A stretch of DNA of 64,000 bases from Rhizobium sp. Root708 (GTDB taxonomy: Bacteria; Pseudomonadota; Alphaproteobacteria; Rhizobiales; Rhizobiaceae), in the NCBI RefSeq assembly GCF_001429725.1, contig NZ_LMHV01000041.1:1-64000 (forward strand), given 5' to 3'. Within the stretch, counting starts at the first letter, position 1. The number at the start of each line of letters is the position of its first letter. Positions 63,101 to 64,000 of the stretch are shown here, in pieces. The position numbers were made by a program, and so were the translations under genes. Below the pieces are notes generated by a model. The model was not told the DNA's origin and searched no databases. It was given only the letters and a program-made list of their open reading frames with translations.

Positions 63101-64000
63101 ATCGCCAGCATCCTTTCGACGGCTCGGCGCGCTCCAACCGCCACCTCGGGATCGACCAGGACTTCGTGGCGATTTTGCTCGAGCGCCGTTCGGATGTTGG
63201 AGAGCGTGATCCGCTTCATGTGCGGACACAGATTGCAGGGCCGGATAAACTCGACGTCCGGGTGGTGCACGGCGACATTGTCGCTCATCGAGCATTCCGT
63301 GAGAAGAACAACCCTCGCCGGGCGGTTGGCCGCAACATACTCGGACATGACAGCGGTGGAGCCCGCGAAATCCGCTGCCGCGACCACGTCAGGCGGACAT
63401 TCCGGATGCGCAAGCACGGTAATCCCCGGATGGTTCTCGCGCAGTTGCCTGATGTCCTCCGCGTCAAACAGCTCGTGCACCTCGCAGTGGCCATGCCAGG
63501 CGAGAATCTCGACATCCGTCTCGCGCGCCACGTTGCGTGCCAGATACTCGTCGGGGATCATCAGAACACGCGGAACGCCGAGCGACCCAACCACCTGTTT
63601 CGCATTGCCCGATGTGCAGCAGATATCGGAAGCCGCTTTGACGGCCGCCGAAGTGTTGACATAGGTGATGATGGGAACGCCGGGATGCGCTGCTCTCAGC
63701 AGGGCGACATCCTCCGGCGTGATGGAATCGGCGAGCGAGCAGCCGGCGGCGGTATCCGGTATCAGGACGGTTTTCTCGGGATTGAGCAGCTTGGCCGTCT
63801 CGGCCATGAAGTGAACGCCGGCGAGGACGATCACATCGGCCTTCACATCGATTGCCTTGCGCGCGAGCGCCAGGCTGTCGCCGACGATATCCGCGACACC
63901 GTGGAAGATTTCAGGCGTCTGATAGTTGTGCGCAAGAATGACGGCGTTGCGCTCACGCTTCAGTCGAAGGATCGCCCGGACATCGTCCTCGAACATCAGC
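63097..64000 (-). CDS. nadA: Quinolinate synthase NadA (5' end outside the window)
   Basis: The C-terminal 301 codons of the [4Fe-4S] enzyme that makes quinolinate from iminoaspartate and DHAP. The cluster cysteines are visible as TAAGCSLADSITPEDV, KAASDICCTSGNA and FIRPCNLCPHMKRITLSN. Other signatures are ILAHNYQTPEIFHGVADIVGDSL and VHFMAETAKLLNP. The frame runs off the window end, so the start and promoter are not seen. An ATG at 63996 is probably internal. First known gene of nadA-nadB-nadC. Confidence 0.93.
   Translation of the reverse strand, partial: LMFEDDVRAILRLKRERNAVILAHNYQTPEIFHGVADIVGDSLALARKAIDVKADVIVLAGVHFMAETAKLLNPEKTVLIPDTAAGCSLADSITPEDVALLRAAHPGVPIITYVNTSAAVKAASDICCTSGNAKQVVGSLGVPRVLMIPDEYLARNVARETDVEILAWHGHCEVHELFDAEDIRQLRENHPGITVLAHPECPPDVVAAADFAGSTAVMSEYVAANRPARVVLLTECSMSDNVAVHHPDVEFIRPCNLCPHMKRITLSNIRTALEQNRHEVLVDPEVAVGARRAVERMLAI

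Overview
The window looks like a piece of a rhizobial alphaproteobacterium (Rhizobium, Sinorhizobium or a close relative). The reasons are high GC with GTG and TTG starts, a NasS-NasT nitrate regulator, DUF982, DUF2934 and DUF2092 proteins, many ABC/GntR/ROK sugar operons, and promoters of the alphaproteobacterial general-stress (EcfG/RpoE2) type. No rRNA, tRNA, CRISPR array, insertion sequence or replication origin was seen. The mix of assimilation, stress and catabolic operons would fit a chromid or a large plasmid as well as a chromosome; this cannot be decided from the window.

Region 1 (1-9.3 kb), transport: a frameshifted FAD amine oxidase; a CLC-F type fluoride/proton antiporter behind a fluoride (crcB) riboswitch whose 3' end can pair with the Shine-Dalgarno sequence; a ChaA-type calcium/proton antiporter; and a two-gene RND efflux system without an outer-membrane partner. 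Region 2 (9.3-28.3 kb), envelope and stress: DUF2092 and a triple cysteine-repeat secreted protein, then the trehalose genes treX/glgX, treY and treZ with small stress-type ORFs between them. These are followed by topoisomerase IB, a DUF2934 protein, a shuffled clsB-ybhN-ybhP trio, a 2-hydroxyacid dehydrogenase, a Tat-exported alpha/beta hydrolase, an exported VOC protein and Dps. At least eight of these genes carry candidate EcfG promoters (GGAAC, 16-17 nt, nGTT), so the block reads as a general-stress island.

Region 3 (28.4-38.8 kb), nitrate assimilation: one minus-strand operon narK-nirB-nirD-nasA-cysG. It is preceded by a consensus sigma-54 promoter and a leader holding an ANTAR-type hexaloop hairpin and an intrinsic terminator. 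The regulators nasT-nasS lie directly upstream. Region 4 (39-43.6 kb): three AraC regulators, a YoaK-like and a DoxX-like membrane protein, and a remnant of a cupredoxin.

Region 5 (43.6-59.2 kb): a divergent catabolic island. The minus arm has a dipeptide-type ABC transporter, a DUF1537 four-carbon acid-sugar kinase and a GntR/FCD regulator. The plus arm has a DapA/NanA-family lyase, a cytoplasmic sialidase-fold protein, an iron-type alcohol dehydrogenase, a PdxA-family dehydrogenase, a D-2-hydroxyacid dehydrogenase, an Ldh-family dehydrogenase and a decayed ROK regulator. Kinase plus PdxA2 is the known route from D-threonate or D-erythronate to DHAP, so the island probably feeds a larger acid-sugar conjugate into that route. 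It is the best candidate here for an undescribed system. Region 6 (59.4-64 kb): cbpA-cbpM co-chaperone genes and the NAD biosynthesis operon nadA-nadB-nadC, with nadA cut by the window edge.
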